64,000 bases of DNA from Druceiella hillmani. Its lineage: Eukaryota; Arthropoda; Insecta; Lepidoptera; Hepialidae. The stretch lies in contig JAYKKI010000075.1 of NCBI GenBank assembly GCA_039881145.1, positions 537,001-601,000 of the forward strand, written 5' to 3'. This document shows, piece after piece, positions 1 through 11,745 of the stretch. Under the pieces are notes generated by a model. It was given only the letters and a program-made list of their open reading frames with translations, made no database searches and had not been told where the DNA came from. Position numbers and translations under genes: made by a program. The stretch's first letter is position 1. Each line of letters opens with the position of its first letter.

Positions 1-660
1 CTTTTGACTAAATAATAAAAATTTTAAAATTACAAAAAATTTTCGGCAAATTTATTTATTTTCATTATTACTTTATTATCTATTAAATACCTGAAATAAT
101 AAATTACAATAAATGGTCGGCATATCTTTTTATTTTTATTAATTAATTAAACTTTATTTAGATCTTTATTTTAGATGTTTCAGTAAATTTAATATTTCAT
201 TATATTCATTTAAATTTTTGAAATATTTAAATTTAATATAAAATAATTAAAGTAAAGAAATTTTAATTTTTAATGTACCTCAATTTAATTCTAAAAAAAT
301 TTTTAAAACAAAAATAATTAAGCATAAACTTAAAATTAACTTTAAAGTTAATTTGATTGGTTTATTAAAAAGAAATTAAAATAAACAAATAAGAAAAAAA
401 TTATTGGTAGAATAATAAAATTAATGTTAAATCAATTTAAAATTTAATTCAATTTTGAAATAAAAATATTTTAATTTTAAAATGCTTGAATATTAATTTT
501 TAATTGAACTAAATTTTAAATTAATTTTAATTTTTTTATATGTAATTTATAATTCACTATTTAATATTTAATTCTTTTAATAAATATCTATTTTTCCTAA
601 GATATTAAACACAATTTTTTGATTTAAACCCTTACTTTGAAAAAATTATAAAAAATAATA
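1..660. other. Extremely AT-rich block, no gene
   Basis: By eye well under one base in five is G or C, clearly poorer than the rest of the window, with many runs such as TTTTAATTTT and AATTTAAATT. No open frame of note, no rRNA or tRNA motif and no clear tandem period. It could be an AT-rich repeat, a decayed organelle or endosymbiont insert, or plain intergenic DNA; I cannot choose. Confidence 0.5.
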
Positions 661-796
661 TAAAATTAACAAATTAGAGAGAGCGAGTGGGACAGTTGAA
701 TAAAAGAGGCCTACGCTTTTTGGAGTGACAAAGATAAATTAATATAATCAATAGAAAACTATATATTAAACCACGTTTCGATTTAAATATAGTGTA

Positions 797-826
797 AGGA
801 ACGTCGTTCCTAACGGGGGTCCCCCG
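797..826. repeat. Two adjacent GC-rich perfect palindromes
   Basis: AGGAACG-T-CGTTCCT (797-811) is followed two bases later by CGGGGG-T-CCCCCG (814-826). Each has perfect arms (7 and 6 bp) around a single T. They sit in a GC-richer patch at about 660-900 inside very AT-rich DNA, which looks like an inserted fragment of a mobile element. The 72-codon frame across the patch on the minus strand is not convincing as a gene. Confidence 0.55.
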
Positions 827-899
827 ACCGCGCAGTTTGTTTTTTATTAGTCCACTCATATTAATTTTGTAGTTTCTCCATGGTGCTTTCAAATTTAAA

Positions 900-1523
900 C
901 ACTTGTAATGCCGAGAAAGTCATTGATTTCCTGAAAAAATTAACAATTTATTAATTTATCCTGTACCTGCCTCTTTGTCTATTATTCTGTATCTTTTTTA
1001 GTGTTCTGTTTTTGCACCCCTGATGATGTGATATTATAATATCACTTACGTATTCTACCGTCTGTTTGTCTAGCACGGTCTTCTTTTCAGTTTAACGGTG
1101 ACACTTGGAATTTGGTATGGTGTTACGGAATTTTAATATATTTAATTATTTATTAATTAATAGCTAACGCCCGAAAAAAATAATATGCAATTGATTGAAA
1201 CTGCGAATTATAAAATTATATTTTTCAGAATTATCTATAATGTCTTACGGACTAGATAATTTTTTTATTATTTCAACCAAAAACCTGCTATTCTCTCTGC
1301 AAAATTGCTTAAATTATAAGCGAAAAGCATAATTGAAGTTAACCTAAAGTTTATCGTATGGCTAATATTCTGAGTTTCGTAATTTGTGACCATAGTTTTA
1401 CATCTATGAAAGATATATTAGGCCCCATATTTATTTGGTGAGGAAATATTAATATTCGCAAAATGTTTAAAAGAAATACTGCGCTTAAATATTTTTTTGG
1501 CTAAGTGCGCACGCCACCGCTTA

Positions 1524-1526
<3 letters not shown>
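900..1526. other. Intergenic; one 18-bp palindrome
   Basis: Nothing coding is visible. The only structure is a perfect 18-bp palindrome at 1028-1045 (GTGATATTATAATATCAC). Confidence 0.5.
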
Positions 1527-1596
<70 letters not shown>

Positions 1597-1608
1597 CTTT
1601 TTTTTTTA
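1527..1608. repeat. (AT)n microsatellite with T-rich tail
   Basis: Uninterrupted AT dinucleotides to about 1582, then a run of T with one C. The minus-strand frame here encodes only Ile-Tyr repeats and is not a gene. Confidence 0.95.
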
Positions 1609-2232
1609 AATTATTATTTTTCAACTCATAGGATCTGATTTTTTAATTTCTACAATTAGAAGATGACAGAAGAACTAAGAAGCTAAAATAAGTATTTTCT
1701 TGTTGGTTGACGTAAATCATCAAATAACATGTGAAAAGTTACCGTCCAACTGTCACGTTTTTACAATTAATATATAATAATATGACGTTTTTTGAAAGTA
1801 AAGAAAGATTCTCTCTTTAAGAGCAGATAACGAAACAGTTGACAGAGCTGTAAAACTTATGCGAGGCTTTCATGGTTTGAAGCAATTCCAAAAGTAATTT
1901 TTGTTACGTTGTTTGCAAGAATATAAAAATATGTATATGTTAAAAGGAGAATCTGTATCCTTAAAAGAATATATACTAAGTGATGTGTCAATTTATTTTC
2001 TTTTGACAATTAAGTATCTATGATTTAGATTGGCTTTCTTGTAAATATTTTCACAAAATGTAAATATTTCAGTTAATCTAGCTACATAAGAGAAAGCGTT
2101 AAAAACGGCTATTTTCAAAAAAATTAGAGCCATGTCGGCATGAATTAATTTTAACGTAGAACAAAAAACTTTGTATTTGAATTAGTTTAAAAATAAGGGG
2201 GTATTTCGATACCACAATAATTTTTTTCAGCC
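1609..2232. other. Intergenic, nothing recognised
   Basis: AT-rich, no convincing reading frame and no repeat structure seen. Confidence 0.4.
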
Positions 2233-2240
2233 TATATATT

Positions 2241-2323
<83 letters not shown>

Positions 2324-2376
2324 GTTACTTAAGACAAGGTTAAGCGTGTGTATATGTGTGTGTGTGTGTGTATGTG
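2233..2376. repeat. Compound (TA)n / (GT)n microsatellite
   Basis: TA tract to about 2316, a short ACACAC run, then a GT tract at 2345-2376. The left arm of the inverted-repeat element starting at 2322 lies between the two parts. Confidence 0.95.
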
Positions 2377-3261
2377 ACAAAAAATATATTATTCTAAAAT
2401 TGATGAACATTCCTTCTCCAAGTCTCCTATACTTCTACATACACTAACATCATACGTACGTATAAATAAAACTAAGACACGTGTGCAGATATACATTAAC
2501 ACATACATATATATATACATAAACCTCTATACAAGAGTTTTTAAACAAAATTTTTAAGTTGTGCTATCGAAACTTTTTCGGTGCACAACTTAAAAATTTT
2601 ATAAAATAATAAAAAGTGTCTCTATTTCATTTCACTTGAAATAATATACAACTGTAGTAAATCATAACTCAATTCAATATTAATAAATTACCAATTAAGT
2701 ATAATTGAGAATAAATATACAAATTGGTTCAATGAACGTGCAAAAATATTTAAAATGATTCCTTTTTTTTAGTTTATAGATTTTTCTTCCTCATTTAAAA
2801 AAACTGTAAACTTTTCCAATTTTACAAATTTTTTCTAATTAACAATTTTTTAGTTTACTTTAAAATTAAAAATTGCTTGTCGTAAAAATATACAAACTTG
2901 AATCAAAATTTCACGGAATTTCCTAACATTGGTCATTTTCAAATATATTTTAGAGTCACTTAGAACAAAACAAAATTAATTAAAATACCCTTAAACCGTG
3001 AAAAAATATTTCTTATGGGTTTTATGTATCAAATGTAATGTACATTTGACCTACGAACCAATATATACGATATAAAATTTGCGCCAACAAATGAGAGAAA
3101 AACCATTTCATTTTATTCAGCTTTAACTAAACCTATTGCTGATTATTAAAGTGATTTATGGAAATGAAATGCTATTATGTAAAAAGTAAAATTGTACATA
3201 AAAGCAGGAATAAAACAAATTTTACCTGTCAGGTTTTTTATAATCTTGTCTTAAGTAACAT
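2322..3261. mobile_element. Putative non-autonomous DNA transposon with 17-bp terminal inverted repeats
   Basis: ATGTTACTTAAGACAAG at 2322-2338 is matched exactly, in inverted orientation, by CTTGTCTTAAGTAACAT at 3245-3261. A perfect 17-bp inverted pair about 0.94 kb apart is most simply read as transposon ends. The interior has no transposase frame, so it would be non-autonomous. I see no clear target-site duplication, and the left end is buried in microsatellite sequence, so the superfamily is open. Confidence 0.45.
2547..2600. repeat. Perfect 18-bp stem-loop
   Basis: AAAATTTTTAAGTTGTGC (2547-2564) is exactly complementary to 2583-2600, leaving an 18-nt loop that contains CGAAACTTTTTCG and can fold further. 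The size is compatible with a small-RNA precursor, but no expression evidence is available. It lies inside the 2322-3261 element. Confidence 0.75.
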
Positions 3262-5366
3262 ATTTTCCTTCCTTTTCTTTTCATCTCTACTTCTCCCTCC
3301 ACGAAGTTTTGGTGCCTAATACATAATTGAAACTTGTCCTAATTGTATGTATTCTAATACCTTATCAATGTAAATGCGCTAGGAAAATAGAAACGAGAGT
3401 AAGCTTAAAGTTACCGCGTAAAAGAAAAATATTTATGAATTTACTCGATAAATGGGTGGTTATTAGAATGGACAGAAGAATTTCAACAGACTTCCTATTT
3501 TTCTAGAACTTACTTCTCTGTATACATGTCTACCTACTTTATTTAATTTAAAAATAGAAAAAACGTTAATGCTATTAAATCAAACCTAGACTAATTTAGT
3601 GCAGACTTCAAATTTTCAAAAATTAACTTAATAATAGTTTAAGTTATTGTTAGTAACTGATAAATAATGTGAGAAAAGTCTGTAAATGACATTTTGCGAA
3701 AAGTTGTAGCGCGAAAGTATAAAAGAAGAAATTTTCAAATGTGTATGTTGAGAATGTGATATTGGATTTATCAATAAGCAAACTAGTGGCACATATTGGT
3801 TAAGGTATATGTAGAGTAGTGTCGTGTAGTAAAGTTCTGTGATCAGTATCAGTCGATACAGATTGTTTAGAATGACGTTATGTGTAGCATGATCACGAAT
3901 ATCTCATCAAAATCCATTAGAATAAACAGACGGATATGTTCTGAACTTAATTTACCTTTCAATTATATCTAAATTATTTATTATAAATAAGATGTTTCAT
4001 TATATTTCATATGAAATATATTAAAACTGTTTTTCCATAAATCATGCACTAACGCTATATTTTGGGTATGCAAAAGTAAATAGTGGAAAAATTTTATTAG
4101 AACGATGGTGCATAAATATTATTAGGATGGCAACTTATAAACTCATTACTTTCTTCGTATGATTTCTAAAATGTTATTGAATCTTTTAGAATGTTTCTTG
4201 TGAGGTATATCAAAAGTGCTGCATTCGAACTTATGTTCAGTTTGCAAATGACTAATCGGCGTGTATAGAATACTTGTAAATTAAAAATGGAAATGTTTCG
4301 AAGTGAACTTGGGGGGGCTCTTTCTTCATGAATGTAATTTAGGGCAAAAAACTCGCGAAGCATCACGCAATATATACACAACAATAAGTGAAGCTATGCT
4401 CTCTTGCGATACGGTCTAGCGCCGGTTTCAAAAATTCCAACAAGGAAATTTTGGTCTGCCCAGTAAACCTCAGCCTGAAGCGACCTCCTACAATTAATTT
4501 ATATAAATTTAAAAACCTTGTAAGATTAAGTTCGTATTGTTTCGCAGAGCTATTTTCATGATCTTCTACTGAGTTCCCATCGTACCAACGAGGCGCTAAA
4601 GTATATAGTTACAGGAAATTAAAAGAAGGTGACTTATGTTAATTTTTAGCTTAATCGCCAGTGGCTAGCAGCTGGAAAAAAATGTTTACCTAGATCGAAA
4701 TATAATAGTGGATAAAAAATATTTTTGAGTGCATGGTGAGTTATATATGCAGTTATTCATTGAGAATTCTTTCAAGCTAGAAGTACAAATACATCTAAAA
4801 TTTTACAGCAATAGAGGAAAGTTATCATTAAAATCCCTTCAAATCAAAGCAAAGTTTACTCTTTACATGACAATGCTCGATCCTACGTAGTAAAAATTAC
4901 TTGTGAAAAACTACTTGGATGGAGTATGTTATTTCACCTCCTATATTCTCTAGATATTTCTTCATCTAATTACCATCTACTTTGCTCTCTGTCTTATAAT
5001 TTAAATGATAAAAATTGAAAGACGACAGTCACGTCGCAATCGAACTTCACTTATTTTTCTATTGAAGGTCCAAAGATTTCTACAATGACGGAAGTTTAGC
5101 TTTGCCTACCCGTTGGCGACAAGTGCTATATAACGACGATGCGTATATAATTAAAGATTGATTTTATTGACTACATATAAAAAGTTAACCAGTGTGTGCA
5201 CAAAGATGGCGGGTTTACAAGGTTAAAATATCTCGTATATATATTATAAATTAAGTAACCTAAACGGAATTAAAAAAGGTAATGAAGGTATCTAACGTGT
5301 GTGCTTGCCCGGAGGATTTTTTTACAGTTTTAATTTTTTTGTTAAATGGAAATGCATTTATGTTTG
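3262..5366. other. Intergenic, nothing recognised
   Basis: Short open frames only, none with coding-like composition. No repeat family or RNA gene recognised. Confidence 0.4.
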
Positions 5367-5367
5367 T

Positions 5368-5414
<47 letters not shown>

Positions 5415-5415
5415 A

Positions 5416-5478
<63 letters not shown>

Positions 5479-5500
5479 TATGTATATGTATATTTATATG
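5367..5500. repeat. (TA)n microsatellite, interrupted
   Basis: Long TA tract with CA, AAA and GTA interruptions. The two plus-strand frames of 64 and 74 codons here are Tyr-Ile repeats. Confidence 0.95.
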
Positions 5501-6199
5501 TATTAAATTTTATTATTCAAGGGCAATCGTTTGCTTGTAATTAATTTCAAATTATCCAGGATTATTTAAAACACGGAATGAGAGTAATCAAGAGGTCACG
5601 ATCTTTCAATTTACGTTTAAAGTATTTTACATGCTAAAGGAAAGTCATATTATATAAATTATTTTTATTACAAGCCACTGGAAAATTTATTGGGACGAGG
5701 TTAATATTTACAAATCCTAATTATCCACTTTTGAATATCGGAGTACTATGTGAAATACAAGATGTCTAAATATATGTTAATAGAGTTTATACTTATATTT
5801 AGGAGTTTACGTAGTTGTAGACGCTGTATAAATTTAACATTCAAAAAGTATTTAACGAATATTTTAGGCAGAACTTTTTGTCAGAGTACCTAACCGAATC
5901 AAGAAAATTTAAAAAAGGTAAATTAAGGTGAAAATAGTATCCGCGTCGTTATACCGCTATAGAGTTGTTTTAATTAGGGATAAATAATCAAGGCTAAGAG
6001 GTTTTGTATATTTAAAACGATTTATTATTATAAATAATTAATTTTCGAGACGTTACTTTTGTCGAATGATTGGGTTCACGCTGACTGAAATTTTGTACAT
6101 TTATAGCTTTTATTGCAGAAATGAATGTAATGTACTTCTTATCTCGGAACATTTTTTTTTGTAAATAACAATCATTTCATTAGGGATAAGAGTACAAAA
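5501..6199. other. Intergenic, nothing recognised
   Basis: AT-rich, no coding-like frame. Confidence 0.4.
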
Positions 6200-6392
6200 A
6201 TATGATATATTTATGATATCAAGTGCAAGTTTAAACTTTCTTCACAGGATTATTGAGTCCAGACCTTAGAAGATCATAGTATTTGAATTCAATTTCAACC
6301 TGAGACCTCTGACCATTTCTGAGAAAACTAATTTTGAGGCAAAGACAGACTCAAACAGACAACAAAGTGACTTTGTAGGGTTGCCCTATTTT
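6200..6392 (+). repeat. Interspersed repeat resembling a LINE 3' end
   Basis: The segment ends with GAGAAAACTAATTTTGAGG, a run of CAGAC-type motifs, then AGGGTTGCCCTATTTTTTT. Insect non-LTR and related repeats often end with CAGAC-rich sequence followed by a GGTTCCGTTTTTT-like motif, and this resembles a decayed version. A similar tail occurs at 18.8 kb. The family is not identified. Confidence 0.35.
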
Positions 6393-6679
6393 TTTAATTC
6401 TGATATTACATAAAAAATAAACGTGCAAAATACTGACTACTCAACATTGAAGATAAATGGAATATAATGAATTTTAATGTAATTTGAATCTATAAAGATA
6501 AAAATAGAGAAGAAATGTCATAATCTTAAAACCTGTCCATATTTCTTTTTAATATTGATTACACATATGTAGAGAAGGGCTAAACAAAAACGTATGACTA
6601 TAAACATCTTCAAAATTATACAACGGAATTTATGACAAGCGAATATTTATGGAATCATTCGAGAACACTTTTTTGTGGA

Positions 6680-6905
6680 GGCTTTTCAATTTTGCAATCT
6701 AAACCTTAATGACAAACTGGGCAGCCTTCAAAAATGTATTCTTGATATGTATGAAAATACTGTCTTGACATATCACAAAGAAAACCATATATTTAAATGC
6801 TTTTTTCAAAAAATCTTTTGATTTGTTCATGGGATATCCTGTTAAAAGAGAAATGCGTTGTCAAATGAAATGTATAGAGATAAAATAAAAGAATTAAAAT
6901 ACTAA
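6680..6905 (+). pseudogene. LINE ORF2 linker fossil (between endonuclease and RT)
   Basis: One plus-strand frame reads EAFQFCNLNLNDKL..LQKCIL and, past stop codons, KRNALSNEMYRDKIKELKY, giving about 75 codons in the same phase with three stops. In Jockey/CR1-type elements the segment ahead of the RT domain has this pattern: an acidic N..L..L...IL..Y stretch, then a basic KRN..Y..K.KE region. No RT core follows within the next kilobase, so it is a truncated, mutated copy. Family assignment rests on pattern memory only; a non-TE origin is possible. Confidence 0.3.
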
Positions 6906-8649
6906 TTAAAACCAGAGAAAATAATACGCAAATTTAAATAAGTAACATTGTCCTGGCAGTTAAATAGTTTTCTGACCTAATTTATTATTCAGTATTTTTC
7001 ATATTAACTATTAGCTAATTAATAAATGACGCTCTTTAAATTTGCGCCAAATGGATTATATAATAATTATCGTCTTAATTATTACCATCAAATATTTTGC
7101 ATCGAGTATTAGGAAATATTTAATGCTGCTTTTGGCATCTAGTTTATATGACAATTTCTCTCATCTACTATCTGCCAACTTCCTTATAAATAATGAACTA
7201 ATTGAATTTTGATCTCTTAAGCCTTTATTACTCCAATCAAAGGGGCCATACAGTAATTTTCTATTTAGCATCACTGCATATCAGCAAGTGCCCAATCCGT
7301 TTTCTCTACAATTTTGCCCTTCATATTTATGCTTTTATAAATTAAGTAATGTATATATACTCAAGAAATTTATTAAAATTCGAAACCGAAAGAATTTGGA
7401 AAACAGCATTCCAAATTAGAGGCAAGCCTTCCTGAACAAAACTACCTATAGTTTTTCAAAAGAATATATTTTTTCATAAAGTTGTTTCTTCTTCTGTATA
7501 TAAACAAGAAGCAACTTAATAAAAAAAAATCAACAAAATTATTCTGTCTCCGTGTGGCTTTAGAGGATATTATACAACACATATGATAGAAATATGGTGG
7601 CTAAACAGTGGTAATTGAGAATTATAATAAATTTTAATACTTATAAAAATTTCCACCATATTTTACACTTTTGCTCTTAAATTGTAAGGCCCAAAAGCAG
7701 TCTATGTATTTATTAATGAAAATCTATGAATTACTTTCTAAATTAACCAAAAAACATTCACATTCTCAATTAAAAATAGAGTTAAAAATCTTATGGAATC
7801 TCTTTATGAGGGTACTTTTAAACTGATAGTAATTTAAATAAATTCGGATCGGAAAAATATTATTAAATGATAAAGAATTTTATTACATATATTTGGAAAA
7901 ATGTACTTTTAAAATTTTCGTGTCTCATTTTGTGTTGCTTTATCTAATTATTTAATAACATTATGATACTTTTAATAATATCCCAGCGTTGACATGATTG
8001 TTAAATGAAAGCAAAAGCCGTGAAATTTTAATGTGACGTCATTCATAAAATCATTGAATAAATAAAATTTTCAAAACTTCAAACGAGATGTTATACAAGC
8101 TGTCAATATTCACAATGTTCGACATGAAAAATTGCTTAACTCTCATCAAATTTTTAATTCAAACCGTCCAAGTATCACTTTGAAGAATTTCTTGCTTGCA
8201 CAAAATCAAAATGATTTGGATCAGTTTCCAGTAAAGTTTATTTAGAATATCATGAAGTTTATTTAGTAAATAATTACATAATATAATAGCCTAATGCCTA
8301 AAACAGTTTTCTTTAAACTGAATTCACTAATCGTAGATTTGCTGATTACGAACTCATATTAAATTAATTTTAGTCCTAAAGTCGTATATGTACACGTTAA
8401 TGCGTGAGGAATTCTGTGCGATTAAGGATGAATATGTTATAATTTTTACTATATTATCAACCTTTATTCAAAAAACATCGAAACTGGACAATTATATTAC
8501 ATCTATTTAATTCCACAGTTTATAATTATCTAACATATATTTAAGGGTCAAGTATTCTGCCTATTCAGGTTTTCTAACATCCCCATTTCTACTTATATTT
8601 ATTCCAAATAAACAAATGTATCAATCCATATTACAGATACATAACCGAC
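6906..8649. other. Intergenic, nothing recognised
   Basis: AT-rich sequence with no coding-like frame, RNA gene or repeat structure that I can support. Confidence 0.4.
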
Positions 8650-9050
8650 ATCTCGAAAACTCGTCACTATGTATTAACGCGAAACAGTACATCAAATATT
8701 TGCGAATGTGATACACACTCAGCTTACTGAGCTGTGGATAATGCAAAAATTCAATTAACACAAGTAATATGACGAAATGACGTAGCATTTTACAATATAC
8801 TTACGGAACCGCGCAGTTAATTAGCGAGTAAGGGCGCTTTATGAACATGGCGAGGTCGAAATAGCAGGTACGTTGGTAAAATGTAACGAATATTTCCCCT
8901 TTGTTTTTTATGATAATTATATTTTTCTGCTAACGTATTTTATTTACACGCGTATATGGTTTTATATAGAGTACGAAATACAAGAGATCGCTGCATGTTT
9001 TGTAATCGCGAAGGAAAGAATTGTTAAAAGTATTGTAATGTATATGAGTA
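8650..9050 (+). repeat. Dispersed repeat, copy 1
   Basis: Matches the reverse complement of 54405-54805 over about 400 bp. Shared landmarks in the same order are CAGCTTACT, GAAATGACGTAG/GAAATGATGTAA, CGCGCAGT.AAT.AGCG, ACGTTGGTAAAATGTAA, ATTTCCCC and GAAATACAAGAG.TCG. The core (about 8810-8880) is CpG-containing and GC-richer than its surroundings. This copy keeps a 67-codon open frame from 8873, but the other copy is interrupted at the same place, so coding is unproven. It carries GCAG followed by GTACGT (GT at about 8868), a possible splice donor. It could be a LINE 5' region or a duplicated promoter/first exon. Confidence 0.6.
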
Positions 9051-10784
9051 AAATATCTGAGTATTGTAAAATGTAATTTATAAGACATTGAAAATTATTT
9101 ATTTTTGAAATATTGAAACAAACAAACTCACTTTCACTTTTATAAAATTAAAACTGTTCAGGATTACTATATAAAGTGTGGAGGTAGACAAATATGCAAA
9201 CAACAAACTTTGCATATTTGTCTATGTTATTGACAAAATATTTTAAACCACGTGTACGTTTATGGTTAACACCCAAACTATTGATGTGAGAAGTTTAGGG
9301 AGAGCAAGTCGATTTTTTAAATTCTTGTACCATGTACGACGCCATTTGAAATAGCAATTTATAAGGATTATTTTAAAATTTCTTTAAAGATATTACTTAA
9401 ATGCCCACATATTAATCTTCAAACCATTTGATGTATAAAGAAATTAGATATTATGCATAATCATAACTCATATTAGTTCAAGCATATCTCAATAATTACT
9501 TTCAGTATTATTGTTACGAAGATTTTTGAAGAAGCAAACTATATACTAAAATTTGAAATATCGCATGATATACATTGAAAGAGCAAGCAATGAAAAACAG
9601 CATTAGAAGATTATCTAAAATTTATGAGAAAACTATTTCGATGATAGTAAATTTAAGTTTTTGAGATATTAATAGTCCTGTATGTACCATAACAATAGGA
9701 TGATTAATGATATTATTTGCCGATTCCAAAACTTTATTTCAAGTTCAGCTCGAGTTTATATTAAAAATTAATTTAGTCCAACCATATCCATCCGAGAGCA
9801 TAATATTTGACCCAGGGTCCGAAATGTGAAATCTGGGCATTTGACAGAACAACAAAATAAGATAGCATTAGTTTCCTCATCAACTCATTCAGTATCGCGC
9901 TGTTTATTTCATTTATGTTGGTAAAATATATTCTATTAACCGTTTATGATATTAATCCTTTCGTGTTTGTAGTTTAATAAATAGTTATAGATAATTATCG
10001 ATAATGATCTTAATCGAGATATATCAAATGGTTCATTAGTATTATTATTTATCATCCCACGATTGTTTAAGTGTGCCTTATACACGGAACACTCGTGAAG
10101 TGATTCTATTCTTGCTAATTACTTAGCAGGTTTTTTTAATTATAAGCCAACTTATGTCTGTCGCCTAAATTTATTAGGAATTACTTGACATTAATATTTG
10201 GTGGCAGTGACTGGAATTATCTTCACTAAGTGTCAATTATTTTAAATGAAAATACGAATAAAGTAGATTTATAATTCAAAATCACTGTCTTCATTTTAAT
10301 TTACTCTCGAACGAAATCGTACTTTTCCTACGATTCAATGAACAAACTAATTGTATTCTTTTGTATTATTTATTGAATAAAACTGTAATAAGTAACTCTA
10401 CTTTCATTACGTTACTGACTTTTTTTTAAATCCGCTCGATTTCAACTTATTTCAATTATATTTTTATTCCAATTCAACAAGCAAACATTGTGTTACCTTG
10501 TTAAAGATAAGTTGCAAGTTTACACGTTTACACAATTCACACAAAAAAATCAAGAGAAAACATTAAACTAATGCTTAATTATTTTATAGAGTATAAAAGT
10601 TATATCATTGCTCATATACTTATATTAGTTTGATAAGCTGGACTAATGGCTCCAGTTAATTTTGTCGTTTATAATATCATTCATTTTATAGCACGTTCTT
10701 TTCAACGTTTTTTTTAACAAAGTGTTTCAACTATTTTTTTTTGACAATTACAGTTCATCATCTTGTATTTTATTTTAGAAAGGT
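9051..10784. other. Intergenic with one hairpin
   Basis: Contains a perfect 16-bp inverted repeat with an 8-nt loop at 9185-9224 (TAGACAAATATGCAAA and its complement). Nothing coding seen. Confidence 0.5.
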
Positions 10785-11130
10785 ATACTCTCCCCTACAA
10801 ATGAACCGCTAATGTTTGTCTGAAGTCGGAAACACCCAACTTTAATAAAGACACAGTTGATTTAACTCCCCCCATCTGTATTTTTTGTAATCTGTTTATG
10901 AGGTAAACTTAAACAAAACTAAAGATTTTTTATTCCACAATATTTTAATTTACAGATTAATATACCATGGTCTACACAATCAAATGCTTCAAACAAAACA
11001 AAGAATACGCCTACATTGTCCTGCCTTTCTTTCCAAACGCTTAATGAGTGCAAAACCTATGTCACTGCTGCGTTTGTAGTGGACCTACCCTTCGTAAAAC
11101 CACATAGTATTTGCTAAGGCATGACCTTTA
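10785..11130 (-). pseudogene. Non-LTR retrotransposon RT fossil (CR1/Jockey-like)
   Basis: Read on the minus strand, 11110 to 10965 gives GFTKGRSTTNAAVT, one stop, then VLHSLSVWKERQDNVGVFF and FEAFDCVDHG. This is the RT fingers-to-palm stretch of CR1/Jockey-group LINEs: GF..GRSTT, then the D..KAFD.V.H motif A, here with its first Asp and Lys replaced. It continues as LICKLKYCGIKNL and a region resembling the segment before the GVPQGS motif, with frameshifts and stops. It is a 5'- and 3'-truncated dead copy. The clade is uncertain; RT identity is firm. Confidence 0.8.
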
Positions 11131-11424
11131 AAAAAATGCACTTAACAATTTACGCTGACCTAAATTTAAAGGTATTATGGTTATCACTAGATTTAAATAA
11201 TGATAATTTTTATATTAAGATTTTAAAAAATCACTATTTATTGAATATGATAGCTAAGTGTGCATCAAAATACAACCAACAACTTTGACTTATAATCCCC
11301 AAAAGTATTCAGTGCTCTTCAAATTGAGTGTATTAAAAAAGGTTTAATTTAAGGGCACCAACATGAATAATTTGGTGTAATTCCACCTTGCCGGGTTTTT
11401 ACGGAAAAATCGAAACGTCCGACG

Positions 11425-11745
11425 ACATTTATAAACTAGCGATTTCACCCGCATGAATTTTTCACATACCAAGATGCAGGATAAGTGTTTTAATACGTTT
11501 ATGTTGTGTCCTCATATAATTAAAATAGTCGTGTATTTTAAATATCCCGTGAGCCAAATCGCACTCCCTTTCCCTTTGCTCGCATTTTCCTTCGGCCCGT
11601 TGCTGCCCATCATACCTGTGGCGGATAACCTTTTAAAAATGTTAACGACATAACATTTCTATATATCACTATAATATAAAAAACTAAACCTATGTAAAAT
11701 TCATATCAATAGCTTCAGTAGTTTTCGAGTTAAACCCATTTGCAT
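11425..11745 (+). repeat. Interspersed repeat with AACTAGCG...ACCCGC head and CAGTAGTTTTCGAGT tail
   Basis: The block starts near AACTAGCGATTTCACCCGC and ends with AAAATTCATATCAATAGC then TTCAGTAGTTTTCGAGTT. The second phrase is very like a tail shared by several dispersed insect repeat families. The middle is GC-richer than its flanks and holds a 66-codon frame (11453-11653) that I do not regard as a gene. Confidence 0.45.

Noticed and set aside
1..660. Mitochondrial rRNA or endosymbiont insertion
   Set aside because: No conserved rRNA motif or recognisable reading frame. Composition alone is not evidence.
3810..3900. TCAGT initiator-like motifs as a promoter
   Set aside because: No GC change, no downstream exon signal and no paired core element at the right spacing.
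5165..5230. ATGGCGGGTTTACAAG followed by GT as a first coding exon
   Set aside because: Only five codons, a poor donor (GTTAAA) and no GC-richer 5' region.
5282..5540. Plus-strand ORFs of 64-74 codons across the TA tract
   Set aside because: They encode Tyr-Ile repeats from the microsatellite. The same applies to frames at 1418-1624, 28960-29175, 31860-32121, 33453-33641, 38909-39250, 43421-43606 and 58319-58555.
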